Assembly (NCBI RefSeq): GCF_036345155.1
Contig: NZ_CP107772.1
Location: 1,612,001-1,676,000, forward strand
Source of the DNA: Streptomyces sp. NBC_00582
GTDB lineage: Bacteria; Actinomycetota; Actinomycetes; Streptomycetales; Streptomycetaceae
Length of the DNA: 64,000 bases
Reading direction: 5' to 3'
The notes under the pieces are model-generated. The model searched no databases and was not told the origin of the DNA. It was given only the letters and a program-made list of their open reading frames with translations. The translations under genes and the position numbers were made by a program. Below are positions 52,720 through 61,998 of this stretch, piece by piece (position 1 is the stretch's first letter; every line of letters begins with the position of its first letter).

Positions 52720-53498
52720 TGTGCCGTCACCTCGCCTGCCTGGGGCCCGCGGAGCCGCTCGGCCGGGTCCTCGTGGAGCCGCCGCACGGCCTGTACCGGC
52801 AGTCCTGGGCACCGCGGCGGCAGCGCTACGGGACGGTCAACGCCGACGGTTTCGGGGTGGGCTGGTACGCCGAGGGCGATCCGGTGCCCGCCCGCTACCG
52901 CCGTGCCGGGCCGATCTGGGCCGACCTGTCGTTCGCCGACCTGGCCCGGGTGGTGCGCTCCGGCGCGCTGCTGGCCGCCGTACGGGACGCGACCCTGTCC
53001 GGGGCCGACGCGGAGGCCGCCGCGGCGCCGTTCGCCGACGGGCCCTGGCTGTTCAGCCACAACGGGGCGGTGACGGGCTGGCCCGACTCCCTCGCGGTCC
53101 TCGTCCCCACCCTGCCCGCGGCCGGCCTGCTGTCGATGGAGGCCCGCACCGACTCCGCGTTCGTGTGGGCGCTCGTCCTGGCCCGGTTGCGGGCCGGGGA
53201 CCCCGAGGGGCAGGCCCTGGCCGACAGCGTCCAGGAGGTCGCCGCGGCGGCCCCCGAATCCCGCCTCAATCTGCTGCTCACCAACGGCGCGACCATCACG
53301 GCCACCGCCTGGGGCGACTCCCTCTGGTACCTCACCGAGCCCGGCCGGCGCACGGTCGTGGCCTCCGAACCGTACGACGACGACCCGCACTGGCGGGAGG
53401 TCCCCGACCGCACCCTCCTCACCGCGAACCGCACCGAGGTCCTGCTCACGCCCCTCAAGGACCCGGTATCCGCACCACCCAAGGAGCCTCGCACGTGA
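52719..53498 (+). CDS. egtC: Gamma-glutamyl-hercynylcysteine sulfoxide hydrolase
   Basis: A 259-residue class II glutamine amidotransferase-like enzyme with N-terminal nucleophile Cys2 (MCRHLACLGP) that removes glutamate. Other marks are NADGFGVGWYAEG and WLFSHNGAVTGWP. ATG overlaps the egtB TGA by one base. Confidence 0.94.
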   Translation: MCRHLACLGPAEPLGRVLVEPPHGLYRQSWAPRRQRYGTVNADGFGVGWYAEGDPVPARYRRAGPIWADLSFADLARVVRSGALLAAVRDATLSGADAEAAAAPFADGPWLFSHNGAVTGWPDSLAVLVPTLPAAGLLSMEARTDSAFVWALVLARLRAGDPEGQALADSVQEVAAAAPESRLNLLLTNGATITATAWGDSLWYLTEPGRRTVVASEPYDDDPHWREVPDRTLLTANRTEVLLTPLKDPVSAPPKEPRT

Positions 53499-54457
53499 GT
53501 CCGTTCCAGATCTCCCGCACCCTCCCCGAGGACGCCGCGGACGCGGCCCTGCGGGCCGACGTCCTGCAGGGCCTGACGGCCACCCCCAAGACGCTCCCGC
53601 CGAAGTGGTTCTACGACGCCCGCGGCAGCGAGCTGTTCGAGCACATCACCGAACTCCCGGAGTACTACCCGACGCGCGCCGAGCGCGAGATCCTCGTGGA
53701 CCGTGCCGACGACATCGCCGGCGCCATCCGTGCCCGCACGCTCGTCGAACTCGGCTCGGGGTCCTCGGAGAAGACCCGCCTCCTCCTCGACGCGCTGACC
53801 GGCCTGCACACCTATGTGCCCGTGGACGTCAGCGAGAGCGCGCTCACGGGGGCCGGACGGGCCCTGATCGCCGAGCGGCCCGGGCTGGACGTGCACGGCC
53901 TCATCGCCGACTTCACCAAGGAGGTCGAGCTGCCCGACACGCCGGGACCGCGTCTGCTGGCGTTCCTGGGCGGCACCATCGGCAACCTCCTGCCGGCCGA
54001 GCGCGCGGTGTTCCTGCGCTCGCTGCGCGCCCTGCTGTCCCCGGGCGACGCACTGCTGCTCGGCACGGACCTCGTCAAGGACGAGCAGGTGCTGGTCCGG
54101 GCGTACGACGACGCGGCCGGGGTGACGGCCGCCTTCAACAAGAACGTCCTGGCCGTCGTCAACCGCGAGCTGGGCGCGGACTTCGACCCCGGGGCCTTCG
54201 ACCACGTCGCCCTGTGGGACGCGCGCAACGAGTGGATCGAGATGCGGCTGCGCTCGCGCACCGAGCAGACCGTGAAGATCCCCGCGCTGGACCTGGCCGT
54301 GGACTTCGCCCCCGGCGAGGAACTGCGCACCGAGGTGTCGGCGAAGTTCCGCGAGGACGGGGTACGGGCCGAACTGGCCGACGCGGGGCTCGACCTGACC
54401 CACTGGTGGACGGACGGCGCGGGACGGTTCGCGCTGTCACTGAGCACCGTCCGCTGA
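53495..54457 (+). CDS. egtD: Histidine N-alpha-methyltransferase
   Basis: A 320-residue SAM methyltransferase that makes hercynine from histidine. It has the family blocks KWFYDARGSELFEHITELPE, VELGSGSSEKTRLLLD and LAFLGGTIGNLLP. GTG overlaps the egtC stop. The C-S lyase gene egtE is not in the visible cluster; it is usually elsewhere in Streptomyces. Confidence 0.95.
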   Translation: MSPFQISRTLPEDAADAALRADVLQGLTATPKTLPPKWFYDARGSELFEHITELPEYYPTRAEREILVDRADDIAGAIRARTLVELGSGSSEKTRLLLDALTGLHTYVPVDVSESALTGAGRALIAERPGLDVHGLIADFTKEVELPDTPGPRLLAFLGGTIGNLLPAERAVFLRSLRALLSPGDALLLGTDLVKDEQVLVRAYDDAAGVTAAFNKNVLAVVNRELGADFDPGAFDHVALWDARNEWIEMRLRSRTEQTVKIPALDLAVDFAPGEELRTEVSAKFREDGVRAELADAGLDLTHWWTDGAGRFALSLSTVR

Positions 54458-54467
54458 CCCCACGGCC

Positions 54468-55931
54468 TCACGCCGCGGGCGGGGCCGTTTGTGCCGGGAC
54501 GGGCGCCGGGCTCGCGGTGCCGGACGGATCGGCGGGCGCCGTGCCCGGGCCCGCCGGTGACGCCGGTGCCGCCGGTGCCGCCGAGGGGGCGTCGCCCGGC
54601 ACCGCCGGGGTGCGGTCCGTGAGCGGGTCGGGGGCGCCGGCCCCGTCCAGGCAGTCGACGAAGCTGACGAAGGCGGCCTGCGCGGTGCCGTCGGTGACGG
54701 CGAACTCCTCCTGGGGATGGCTGCGCAGCAGACACATGTCGTACCGGGCGAGGGTGGGCAGGGCCTCGCGCGCGCCGTCCGTCCGGTACTCGTGGCGGCC
54801 CATCAACTGGCAGGAGTCGTACCGGACCAGCGGCCCGCGCGGCCCCACGACATAGCGGTGCGGCCGCGCTTCGGGCGCGAAGTCCTTGAAGGCCAGGCCG
54901 GTGTCGTCGCAGTCGCTGAAGTGGACCGTGCCGCTCTTCCACGCGCAGTCGATGACCCGTGCGTCCGGGTTGCGCACCTCGAAGCGGATGTCCTGGGCGT
55001 GGAACCGCTGCACGGAGTCGTGGTGCCGGGCGACGGGGAAGCGGAAGAACGTGCTGGTGGTGCCGTACTCCTGGCTCTGCGGGCGGGTGCCCGTGATGAT
55101 GTACGAGCCGCCCCGGCAGGTGATCGAGCCCCCGTAGGGGAACTCCAGGAAGTTGCCCCAGTCGTACTCGACCTTCATGTCGGTGAACCAGTAGTTGAGG
55201 AACTGGTCCTGGTCGTTGGGGTCCTGTCCGCGGCCGGTGACGCCCGAGTAGAGGAACGCCTTGCGGTAGGCGCCGCCGACCCGGCACGCCTCCCAGCGCA
55301 TCTCCGAGTTGGTGTCCGTGCCGTCCAGGGAGATGCCGTACTCCCACTCCCCCATCCATTCGCACTCGGAGAACCGGTAGTCCTGGGCCTGCCCGGTGGA
55401 GTACGAACCGAAGAAGGAGGCGCCCGGGGTGGCCGAGCGGAACTGGATGCGTTCGAAGGCCAGGTTGGACCAGATGTTCTCGTTGCGGCACAGGTAGGAG
55501 CCGGGTCCGACGGGCGGGCGGAAGACGAGCGTGGTCATGCGTTTGCCCGCGCCGGAGAAACGCAGCCCGTTGACCGGGTGCTGGGGTGCGGCCCCGTTCA
55601 GCAGCGCGTTCGGGCGGGTGATGAGGAACTCGCCGGGCGGGATCTCGATCACGGTGCGGCCGATGCCCCGGGAGACCCGGGCGGCGGCGAGGGTGTAGGC
55701 GTACTCGAACGCGGCGGTGTCGTCGGCGCGTCCGTCGCCCACCGCGCCGAGGTCGCGGACGTTGATCACCCGTGAGAGCAGTCCGGCGGAGGCCGGGGCC
55801 CGGCCGCTTCCCGGTCCCGAGGCCGCGGACGCGCTGTGGGCGGTGAGGACCGTCGCACCGAGCAGGGTCACCCCGCCACGCAGAAGCTGCCGACGGCTGA
55901 CAGGGGACATCCCGCCTCCCCGTTCTGCCAT
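54468..55931 (-). CDS. Secreted right-handed beta-helix (pectate-lyase-3-like) protein
   Basis: A 487-residue exported protein. A twin-arginine signal (SRRQLLRGGVTLLG) is followed by the beta-helix start NVRDLGAVGDGRADDTAAFE and about 350 residues of parallel helix (for example RFSECEWMGEWEYGISLDG). The tail is rich in Ala, Pro and Ser (about 440-487), a wall or linker segment. Likely acts on a surface polysaccharide. ATG 55931 (AGAAGG upstream) and ATG 55910 (GGGGAGG upstream) are both plausible. Divergent from the CDP-alcohol transferase. Confidence 0.78.
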   Translation of the reverse strand: MAERGGGMSPVSRRQLLRGGVTLLGATVLTAHSASAASGPGSGRAPASAGLLSRVINVRDLGAVGDGRADDTAAFEYAYTLAAARVSRGIGRTVIEIPPGEFLITRPNALLNGAAPQHPVNGLRFSGAGKRMTTLVFRPPVGPGSYLCRNENIWSNLAFERIQFRSATPGASFFGSYSTGQAQDYRFSECEWMGEWEYGISLDGTDTNSEMRWEACRVGGAYRKAFLYSGVTGRGQDPNDQDQFLNYWFTDMKVEYDWGNFLEFPYGGSITCRGGSYIITGTRPQSQEYGTTSTFFRFPVARHHDSVQRFHAQDIRFEVRNPDARVIDCAWKSGTVHFSDCDDTGLAFKDFAPEARPHRYVVGPRGPLVRYDSCQLMGRHEYRTDGAREALPTLARYDMCLLRSHPQEEFAVTDGTAQAAFVSFVDCLDGAGAPDPLTDRTPAVPGDAPSAAPAAPASPAGPGTAPADPSGTASPAPVPAQTAPPAA

Positions 55932-56008
55932 AATTGCCTTCTTTCCAGCGATTTCGTCAATTAAAGTGAATAAGACAGTAAAGAGAATAAAGTGAATTAA
56001 GGAGGGAA
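55932..56008. promoter_or_regulatory. AT-rich divergent control region with TAAAGNGAAT repeats
   Basis: Three copies of TAAAG(T/A)GAAT start at 55962, 55979 and 55988. The 77-bp stretch is very AT-rich for the replicon and ends in the AAGGAGGG ribosome site of the next gene. Candidate Lsr2 or activator site. Confidence 0.5.
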
Positions 56009-56710
56009 ATGGCCGAGTTCGTCGAGGTTCTCAGGCATCTGTCGGCGGCACAGAAGCCCGCGAAGGGGGTCTCGCTCTACACGCGGTTCGTCAATCGTCC
56101 GGCCGGACGGGTCCTGGCCGCGCTGGCCTATCAGGTGGGGGCGACGCCCAATCAACTGACCGTCCTCGGCGCCCTGTTCACCTTTCCGGCCCTGGCCGCG
56201 GTGGCCCTGCTGCCGCCCACGCCGACGATGGGGGTCTGCGTGGGCGCGGCCCTGGCCGTGGGGTTCTTCCTGGACTCGGCGGACGGTCAGCTGGCGCGGG
56301 GCCAGCGGTCCGGCAGCCCGTCGGGCGAGTGGCTCGACCACGTCCTGGACTGCGTCAAGATCCTCGCCCTGCATCTCGTGGTGCTGGTGTCGTTCTACCG
56401 GTTCTTCACGCTGCCCGGCCCGCTGTGGCTGCTGGCTCCGATGGTCTTCCAGCTCGCGGCCGTGGTGATCTTCTTCGCCGGGATCCTGACGGAGAAGCTC
56501 AAGCGGCGGACACCGGGCGAGGTTCCGCCCGGTTCGCCCCCGGCGCTGCGATCCGTCCTGCTGCTGCCGGTCGACTACGGCCTGACCTGCCTCGGCTTCC
56601 TATTCCTGGGCAGTCAGGACGTCTTCCTTGCGGTGTACGCCACGCTGCTGCTGGCACACGTCCTTTTCATGGCCGCCTTCCTGGTCAAGTGGTTCCGCGA
56701 GCTGCGCTGA
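56009..56710 (+). CDS. CDP-alcohol phosphotransferase
   Basis: A 233-residue membrane enzyme with about six hydrophobic segments. The catalytic metal motif D-x2-DG-x2-AR-x8-G-x3-D-x3-D runs from Asp89 to Asp114 (DSADGQLARGQRSGS, EWLDHVLD). It transfers a phospho-alcohol from a CDP-carrier to an acceptor. Its 3' end overlaps the convergent cytidylyltransferase gene by 111 bp. Acceptor and alcohol unknown; context suggests a surface glycan. Confidence 0.87.
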   Translation: MAEFVEVLRHLSAAQKPAKGVSLYTRFVNRPAGRVLAALAYQVGATPNQLTVLGALFTFPALAAVALLPPTPTMGVCVGAALAVGFFLDSADGQLARGQRSGSPSGEWLDHVLDCVKILALHLVVLVSFYRFFTLPGPLWLLAPMVFQLAAVVIFFAGILTEKLKRRTPGEVPPGSPPALRSVLLLPVDYGLTCLGFLFLGSQDVFLAVYATLLLAHVLFMAAFLVKWFRELR

Positions 56711-57148
56711 GGGGATCGCGGGCGGCTCGTGCGCGGCCAGCATCCTGAGCGCGCTGCGCAGCAGGGTGCTGGAGGTGTGCATGGTGTAGGGGAAGTAGGC
56801 GACCTCCACTCCGACCTCCCCGAACCGCCGCTCGTACTCCAGCCACTTGGGGGTGCCGCGCCAGTCGTCGCCCTTGAAGATGACGTGGAAGCCGACCCGC
56901 CTCCAGGTGATCAGCTTGTCGACCTCCGTCTCCACGATGGCGTCGTCGACGTACTTCACGCTGCGGACGATGTCGAGCCGCTCGGCGAGCGGTACGACCG
57001 GGACCTTCCCCTTCAGCCGCGCCGTCAGCTCGTCGGAGCTCACGCCCGCGACCAGCCGGTCGCAGTGCCGACGGGCCTCACGGAGGATGTTGAGGTGGCC
57101 GATGTGGAACAGGTCGTAGACGCCGGGGGCGAATCCGATGCGGGTCAT
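56600..57148 (-). CDS. Cytidylyltransferase (TagD-like)
   Basis: A 182-residue nucleotidyltransferase with the HIGH site (15-18, in YDLFHIGHLN) and later FPYTMHTSSTLL matching the TSS motif. Relatives make CDP-glycerol or similar from CTP. The last 40 or so residues lie antisense to the CDP-alcohol gene, making it longer than usual members (about 130-140). ATG overlaps the stop of the propeller gene. Probably supplies the CDP-alcohol used by the neighbouring transferase. Confidence 0.82.
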   Translation of the reverse strand: MTRIGFAPGVYDLFHIGHLNILREARRHCDRLVAGVSSDELTARLKGKVPVVPLAERLDIVRSVKYVDDAIVETEVDKLITWRRVGFHVIFKGDDWRGTPKWLEYERRFGEVGVEVAYFPYTMHTSSTLLRSALRMLAAHEPPAIPSAQLAEPLDQEGGHEKDVCQQQRGVHRKEDVLTAQE

Positions 57149-58794
57149 CGCTTCCCACCCGTCCGTCGGTGCGCCGGCGGGACCGACTGGGACGGCTGTC
57201 CCGGCTGCCCCTGCTGGGCCGTCTGGGCGCCCTGGGCCGGGGCTCCCTGGGCCGGTGCGTTCGCGGTCTGCGCGGGCCTCTTCGGCACGTTCACGGTCAG
57301 GGCGCGCGACCGGGCCGAGGCGTTGGAGCCGTCCGTGACCTCGATGGCGTACTGGTGGCGGGAACCGGCCGGCACCGTGTCGGTCCAGGTCATCTTCGGG
57401 CGGTCCCAGAACGCGGAGGACTTGGCCTTGTGCACGACCAGCTTGCCGTCGCGGTAGATCCGGTACGTCAGCAGGGCGTCGTCACGGTCCCAGGCGGCCC
57501 GCCAGGCGAGGGTGACCTTGCCGGGCTCGGCCGCCGACAGGGACAGGGTGGGCGGTTCCTCCGGCGCGCCGGTGTCCTTGTCGCCGAAGCGTGTGAGGCC
57601 CTGCTGGGGCGACTCGTTGACCTCGGTGAACTCACCGCCCGCCCACAGGAAGCCCTTCGAGGCCACCAGGGCGCGGGGCCCGACCTGCTCGCCGAGGCCG
57701 CCGTCGGTGTCGGGGAACCAGTGCAGGATCCTGCGGTCCTCGACCCGCTGGGCCAGGAAGTGCTGGCGGTCGCCCCGGTCGGGGAAGCCGCCGGGCGTCT
57801 CGTTGCAGTCGTGGGCGTGCGAGGCGCTGTAGAGCACGCCGTTGTAGGGCAGGACGGACTGGGTGGCGCCGCGGCAGGTGTCGTTCCACACCATGAGGCC
57901 GGTGGCGGTCCGGCCCGCGATGCGGCCGTCGTAGATGCCCGGCCCGTGGCCCTCGGCGCCCACGAAGAAGCGGGAGTTGTCCTGGGCGATCGTCTTCACC
58001 GAGGACTGGCTCGGGAACCAGCCCGGGTAGGCGAGCACCGTGGCGCCGGTGACGGGGTTCAGGGTGACCAGGGAGCGGGCCGACTGGCCGTTGACCCTCT
58101 CGAAGTCACCGCCGACGAAGAGGCGCCCCTGAGGGAGCGCGGCCGACAACGCGCGGACCGGCTGGTCGAGTTCGGCCGCGAAGGGCAGCAGCGCGCCCTT
58201 GGGGGTGAGGGCGGCGATACGGCTGCGGGCCTGGCCGGAGACCCGGCCGAAGTCGCCACCGAGGTAGATCGCCTGGTTCGTGGGCTCGACGGCCCGGACG
58301 GTCGACGACACGGCCGGCCGGAAGTCCTTGCGCAGGGAGCAGTCGGAGGTGTTGAGCGCGACCACGTTGGCCGCCTTCTCCGAGCCGACGGTGTCGAAGG
58401 AGCCGCCGATGTACAGCACCCGGCCGTCCGGCGAGGCCTTCATGGCCCGCACGGTGTGGTTGTGCCCGGTGAAGGGCGGGGCGCAGGGCAGGAGTTTGCC
58501 GGTCGCCGCGTCGAAGGCGGCGAAGTTGCGGCGGGCCACCAGTTTCCGGCCCGGCGCCGCACCCGGCGGGCGGACCGCCTCGAACGATCCTCCGACGTAG
58601 ACGACGCCGTTCGCGGCGGCCATCGACCAGACGATGCCTTCGGTCTGCCAGGTCGGCAGCGCATCGGCGGAGAACGTCTTCGGGCCGCCGTCGGCGGCCG
58701 CGGCGAGGGACGCGTCGAGCAGGGCTGCGGAGCACACGAGGGCGGTGACGGCGACCCTGGTGACCGGCTTCGAACGGAGCTTTCTCAGGTGCAA
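57145..58794 (-). CDS. Secreted beta-propeller/fibronectin III protein
   Basis: A 549-residue exported protein. Signal peptide about 1-34 (VAVTALVCSAALLDASLAAA). Repeated blades, for example GVVYVGGSFEAVRP, VLYIGGSFDTVG, AIYLGGDFGRVSG and LFVGGDFERVNG, form a propeller to about 420, then a fibronectin-like domain (TLSLSAAEPGKVTLAWRAAW) and a Gln/Pro/Ala-rich tail. Probably acts in the wall or on the polymer. Coupled by 4 bp to the cytidylyltransferase gene. Confidence 0.82.
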   Translation of the reverse strand: MHLRKLRSKPVTRVAVTALVCSAALLDASLAAAADGGPKTFSADALPTWQTEGIVWSMAAANGVVYVGGSFEAVRPPGAAPGRKLVARRNFAAFDAATGKLLPCAPPFTGHNHTVRAMKASPDGRVLYIGGSFDTVGSEKAANVVALNTSDCSLRKDFRPAVSSTVRAVEPTNQAIYLGGDFGRVSGQARSRIAALTPKGALLPFAAELDQPVRALSAALPQGRLFVGGDFERVNGQSARSLVTLNPVTGATVLAYPGWFPSQSSVKTIAQDNSRFFVGAEGHGPGIYDGRIAGRTATGLMVWNDTCRGATQSVLPYNGVLYSASHAHDCNETPGGFPDRGDRQHFLAQRVEDRRILHWFPDTDGGLGEQVGPRALVASKGFLWAGGEFTEVNESPQQGLTRFGDKDTGAPEEPPTLSLSAAEPGKVTLAWRAAWDRDDALLTYRIYRDGKLVVHKAKSSAFWDRPKMTWTDTVPAGSRHQYAIEVTDGSNASARSRALTVNVPKRPAQTANAPAQGAPAQGAQTAQQGQPGQPSQSVPPAHRRTGGKR

Positions 58795-58879
58795 GGGAAC
58801 CCCGGGTGGCAGTGGTTGGGAGTGGTACGAGTCGGGGACGCCCGCCGGGAGGGCCGGAACGCTGCGGCCGAGTCCGGTC

Positions 58880-60421
58880 TCATGCGGCGCGGCGGCGCAG
58901 CACTCCGACCAGCTCGCTCACTCTCAGCGACGTCCGATATCGCCACAAACTAATAGCAAATACACACATACCCAAGGCCATCCCCCCGGCGAGTCCTGAT
59001 GGAGTGTCATCTCCACTCGTTCGGGCGGCTCCCAGCACCAGGGAGACGGTCAGGGCGGCACCGAGGGCGGTGACATAGCCGCGGTCGACGGTGGTGAAGC
59101 CGAGGCGAAACCGGATCAGCAGAGCCGCCGCGAGGTTCTCCACGACGATGGCCGCGCCCCAGGACACGGCGGCGCCGAGCACGCCCCAGGCCGGGACGGC
59201 GAGCACGCCGACGGTGAGCTGCACCGTGAACGCGACGGCGGTGACGGCCAGATGCCAGGAACTGCGGCCGGCCATCAGCAGCACGGTCTGGGCGTTGCCG
59301 ACGGCGACGTTGACCATGGAGGCGGCGCACAGCACGAGCAGGGCGGGCGCGCCACGGACGAACTCCGGTCCGAAGGCGGACAGGAAGGTCTCGGGGAAGG
59401 CCGCGATCAGCACGAACAGCGGCCAGGAGAAGAGCACGATCCAGCACGTCGACACACGGTGCAGGGCGTGTGCCTCGGCGTCCTCGCCCAGGGCGAGCAG
59501 CCGGCTGATCTCCGGGGCGACGGCGAGCCGTACGGCGAGCTGGAGAAGCGTGCCCGCGGTGACGACCCGGCCGATCGCGGTGTAGACGCCCGCCTCCCCG
59601 GCGGTGGCCATGGCCGACAGCAGGATCACGCCGACCCACACGGCGCTGATGTCGAAGACGGAGGAGACCGCGCGGGGCGCGGCGAAGCTCCAAAACGTCC
59701 GCCAGGACACCGGCTCGCCGTCTGCCGCGCCGGTCGGGCCCCGGCCGGCCCGGCAGCGGCGCAGCGCGAACCAGGCGGCCACGGAACCGGCCAGCGCCGG
59801 GAGCAGCCAGGCCGAGGCCAGCGCGGTCAGGCTGGGCAGGAGGAAGGCGACCGGGAGGGCGATCAGCAGGCGCAGCGCCGGCTTGCCGATCTGCTCCACG
59901 CCGACGAACGGCACGACCGTGCCGTATCCCCGGGTGGCGCCGAGCAGGACCATGCCCACGGTGGCGATCGGCAGGAAGACACCGAAGAGCCGGACCAGGG
60001 GGACGGCGTCCGCCGGGGGCAGTTGGGGCAGCAGCAGGCGGGCCACGGTGGGCGACAGCAGCAGGGGCGCGGCGGCCAGGGTGGAGACGACGGCCGCGGG
60101 CAGGACGGCCATGCGCAGCAGAGCGGGCACCGAGCGGCCGTCGTGGAGGGCGAGGTCCCGGGGGACGAAACGGATCAGCCCGGCGTCGGCGCCGAGCTTG
60201 CAGGTGTTGCTGAGGATGGTGAAGACGGCGACGCCGGTGAAGATCACGCCCGAGCCGTCGGCGCCCACGGCGCGGGTGACCAGGCCGACCAGCAGGAAGG
60301 AGAAGACGGCGTTCCCGGCGGAACCCGCCATCCCCCACCAGCCTCCCCGGGCGACCGCCGCCACCGCGCGCGGGGCGTCGGCCCCGGCGCGGAGGGGAGC
60401 GGTCGTGTCGGCAGCGGTCAC
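58880..60421 (-). CDS. Polysaccharide flippase (Wzx/MVF superfamily)
   Basis: A 513-residue protein with about 12-14 hydrophobic segments of the oligosaccharide flippase superfamily (GWWGMAGSAGNAVFSFLLVG, YTAIGRVVTAGTLLQLAVRL). Would carry lipid-linked repeat units across the membrane. GTG 60421 overlaps the stop of the upstream Wzz gene. Confidence 0.88.
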   Translation of the reverse strand: MTAADTTAPLRAGADAPRAVAAVARGGWWGMAGSAGNAVFSFLLVGLVTRAVGADGSGVIFTGVAVFTILSNTCKLGADAGLIRFVPRDLALHDGRSVPALLRMAVLPAAVVSTLAAAPLLLSPTVARLLLPQLPPADAVPLVRLFGVFLPIATVGMVLLGATRGYGTVVPFVGVEQIGKPALRLLIALPVAFLLPSLTALASAWLLPALAGSVAAWFALRRCRAGRGPTGAADGEPVSWRTFWSFAAPRAVSSVFDISAVWVGVILLSAMATAGEAGVYTAIGRVVTAGTLLQLAVRLAVAPEISRLLALGEDAEAHALHRVSTCWIVLFSWPLFVLIAAFPETFLSAFGPEFVRGAPALLVLCAASMVNVAVGNAQTVLLMAGRSSWHLAVTAVAFTVQLTVGVLAVPAWGVLGAAVSWGAAIVVENLAAALLIRFRLGFTTVDRGYVTALGAALTVSLVLGAARTSGDDTPSGLAGGMALGMCVFAISLWRYRTSLRVSELVGVLRRRAA

Positions 60422-61998
60422 CGCCGGGAGATGGAGAAGGTGCCGTCCTGCGTGGGAAGTTCCATCGGCGCCGCGGAGGGGGGCACCGGACGGTACTTCG
60501 GACGGCGGCGCGGCAGCCGCAGCCGCCGGCGGGGCCGCGCGGCGTCGAGGACGGTGCCGAGGAGACGGCCGCCGGAGCAGTCGATCAGCTCCTGCACCTG
60601 ACGCAGGTCGTCCTGCCGGGTGGCGCCGAGACCGACGACCAGCAGGACACCGTCGACGCGCTGGGCGACGGCGAGCGCGTCGGCGTGCGTGAGGAACGGT
60701 CCCGTGACGACGACGGTGGTGGATTCGGTGCCCGGCCGCAGTCGGCCGGCCTCGGTGGACAGGCCGGCGCGGGTGTGCGCGCCGATGCCGCCGCCGGAGC
60801 GGAAGGCGAGGCGTCCGCTGACGTCGGCGTCGACGAGGACGCTTCCGCTGGGCAGGAACGCCTCCTCCAGGGTGGGCGCCTCGTACGGCATCAGCGGCAG
60901 CCGGTCCGAGAGGCCGGAGGCGTCGGAGTCGGCGTCGACCAGGAGCACCTCTCCGCCGTACTCGGCGAGGGCCGCGGCCAGATTGGCGGCGACCTCCTCG
61001 GCGGCCTCGGCGTCCCGCGGGGCGACGACGAGCACCTGGCCGGGGCCCGAGGGGCTCTCGGCGCGGCGCAGCCGGAAGGCCAGGGCGCGGAAGGCCTCCG
61101 CGCGGGCGCCGCCGGTGCGGCCGACCTTCAGCAGCTCGTCCCCCGCGTCCTCGTCGTCGGGCAGCATGCCGAGCACCGGGGTGCGCAGCGCGCCGCGCAG
61201 CTCGCCGACCGAGCGGATCCGCGAGTCCAGGGCGGAGCGCAGCCAGGCCAGGAGCACGCCGAGCAGCAGACCGCACACCAGGCCGAGGGCGAGCAGGATC
61301 CGCAGGCCGGGGCCCACCGGCAGGTGGGGGGCGACGGCACGGCGGACGACGTCACCGGCGTCGGTGTCGCGGGACTTGATGTCCAGGACGCGCTTCTGCA
61401 GCGTGTAGAGCTGGCTCTGCGCGGCGGTCTTGGCGTCCTTCTGCTCCAGCTTCTCCTCGGCCAGTTGTTCGTTGAGCACCTGGATCTGCTGGTCGAGGGC
61501 GTCGGTGGCGCGCTTGACGGCGGCGTCGTTGCGGCTCTTGCGGTCGGCGAGGTAGGCCTCGGCGAAGGCGTTGGCGCCGCCCGCGGCGCGCTTCGGGGAG
61601 TCGGCGGTGAACTCGAAGCGCAGGACGCGGGACTTCATCGGGTTGGTGACCCGCAGCCGGGACGCGAGCGCGCCGGCCTGGCTCTGGGGCAGGCCGAGGA
61701 CGCGGGCCACCCGGCGGGCGACCTCGGCGCTGGTGGCGACCTGCTGTTCGGTGGTCATGCTGACCTGGTTGTCGGCGGAGACCCCGACCGCACCGAACGG
61801 GTCGGCGGTGGAGCGCACCAGCACCTCGCTGGTGGCGGCGAAGGTGTGCGCGCGGTACTGGGCCAGCGCCAGCCCGCCGAGCAGTCCCAGGACGAGGCCC
61901 AGCGCGATCAGGGCGCGGTGGCGAAGGATGCGGCGCAGTTGGTCGCGTAGTTGGTCCGGCTCGTCGTACCGGTCTTCGAGTTGGATGGGGCCGGTCAC
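60418..61998 (-). CDS. Wzz-type chain-length protein with degenerate tyrosine-kinase domain
   Basis: A 526-residue protein. Wzz domain with membrane segments near 30-47 and 243-262 and a coiled coil between, then a BY-kinase-like domain (about 290-470). That domain keeps Walker A' (VLLVDADSDASG) but the expected GxxGxGKS/T is replaced by APRDAEAAEEVAANLA, and there is no C-terminal tyrosine cluster, so catalysis is doubtful. Regulates polymer length. GTG 61998 has AGGAGGG 7 nt upstream. Confidence 0.84.
   Translation of the reverse strand: MTGPIQLEDRYDEPDQLRDQLRRILRHRALIALGLVLGLLGGLALAQYRAHTFAATSEVLVRSTADPFGAVGVSADNQVSMTTEQQVATSAEVARRVARVLGLPQSQAGALASRLRVTNPMKSRVLRFEFTADSPKRAAGGANAFAEAYLADRKSRNDAAVKRATDALDQQIQVLNEQLAEEKLEQKDAKTAAQSQLYTLQKRVLDIKSRDTDAGDVVRRAVAPHLPVGPGLRILLALGLVCGLLLGVLLAWLRSALDSRIRSVGELRGALRTPVLGMLPDDEDAGDELLKVGRTGGARAEAFRALAFRLRRAESPSGPGQVLVVAPRDAEAAEEVAANLAAALAEYGGEVLLVDADSDASGLSDRLPLMPYEAPTLEEAFLPSGSVLVDADVSGRLAFRSGGGIGAHTRAGLSTEAGRLRPGTESTTVVVTGPFLTHADALAVAQRVDGVLLVVGLGATRQDDLRQVQELIDCSGGRLLGTVLDAARPRRRLRLPRRRPKYRPVPPSAAPMELPTQDGTFSISRR

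Noticed and set aside
54468..54900. egtE downstream of egtD
   Set aside because: The next gene is on the other strand and encodes a beta-helix protein, not a PLP C-S lyase.
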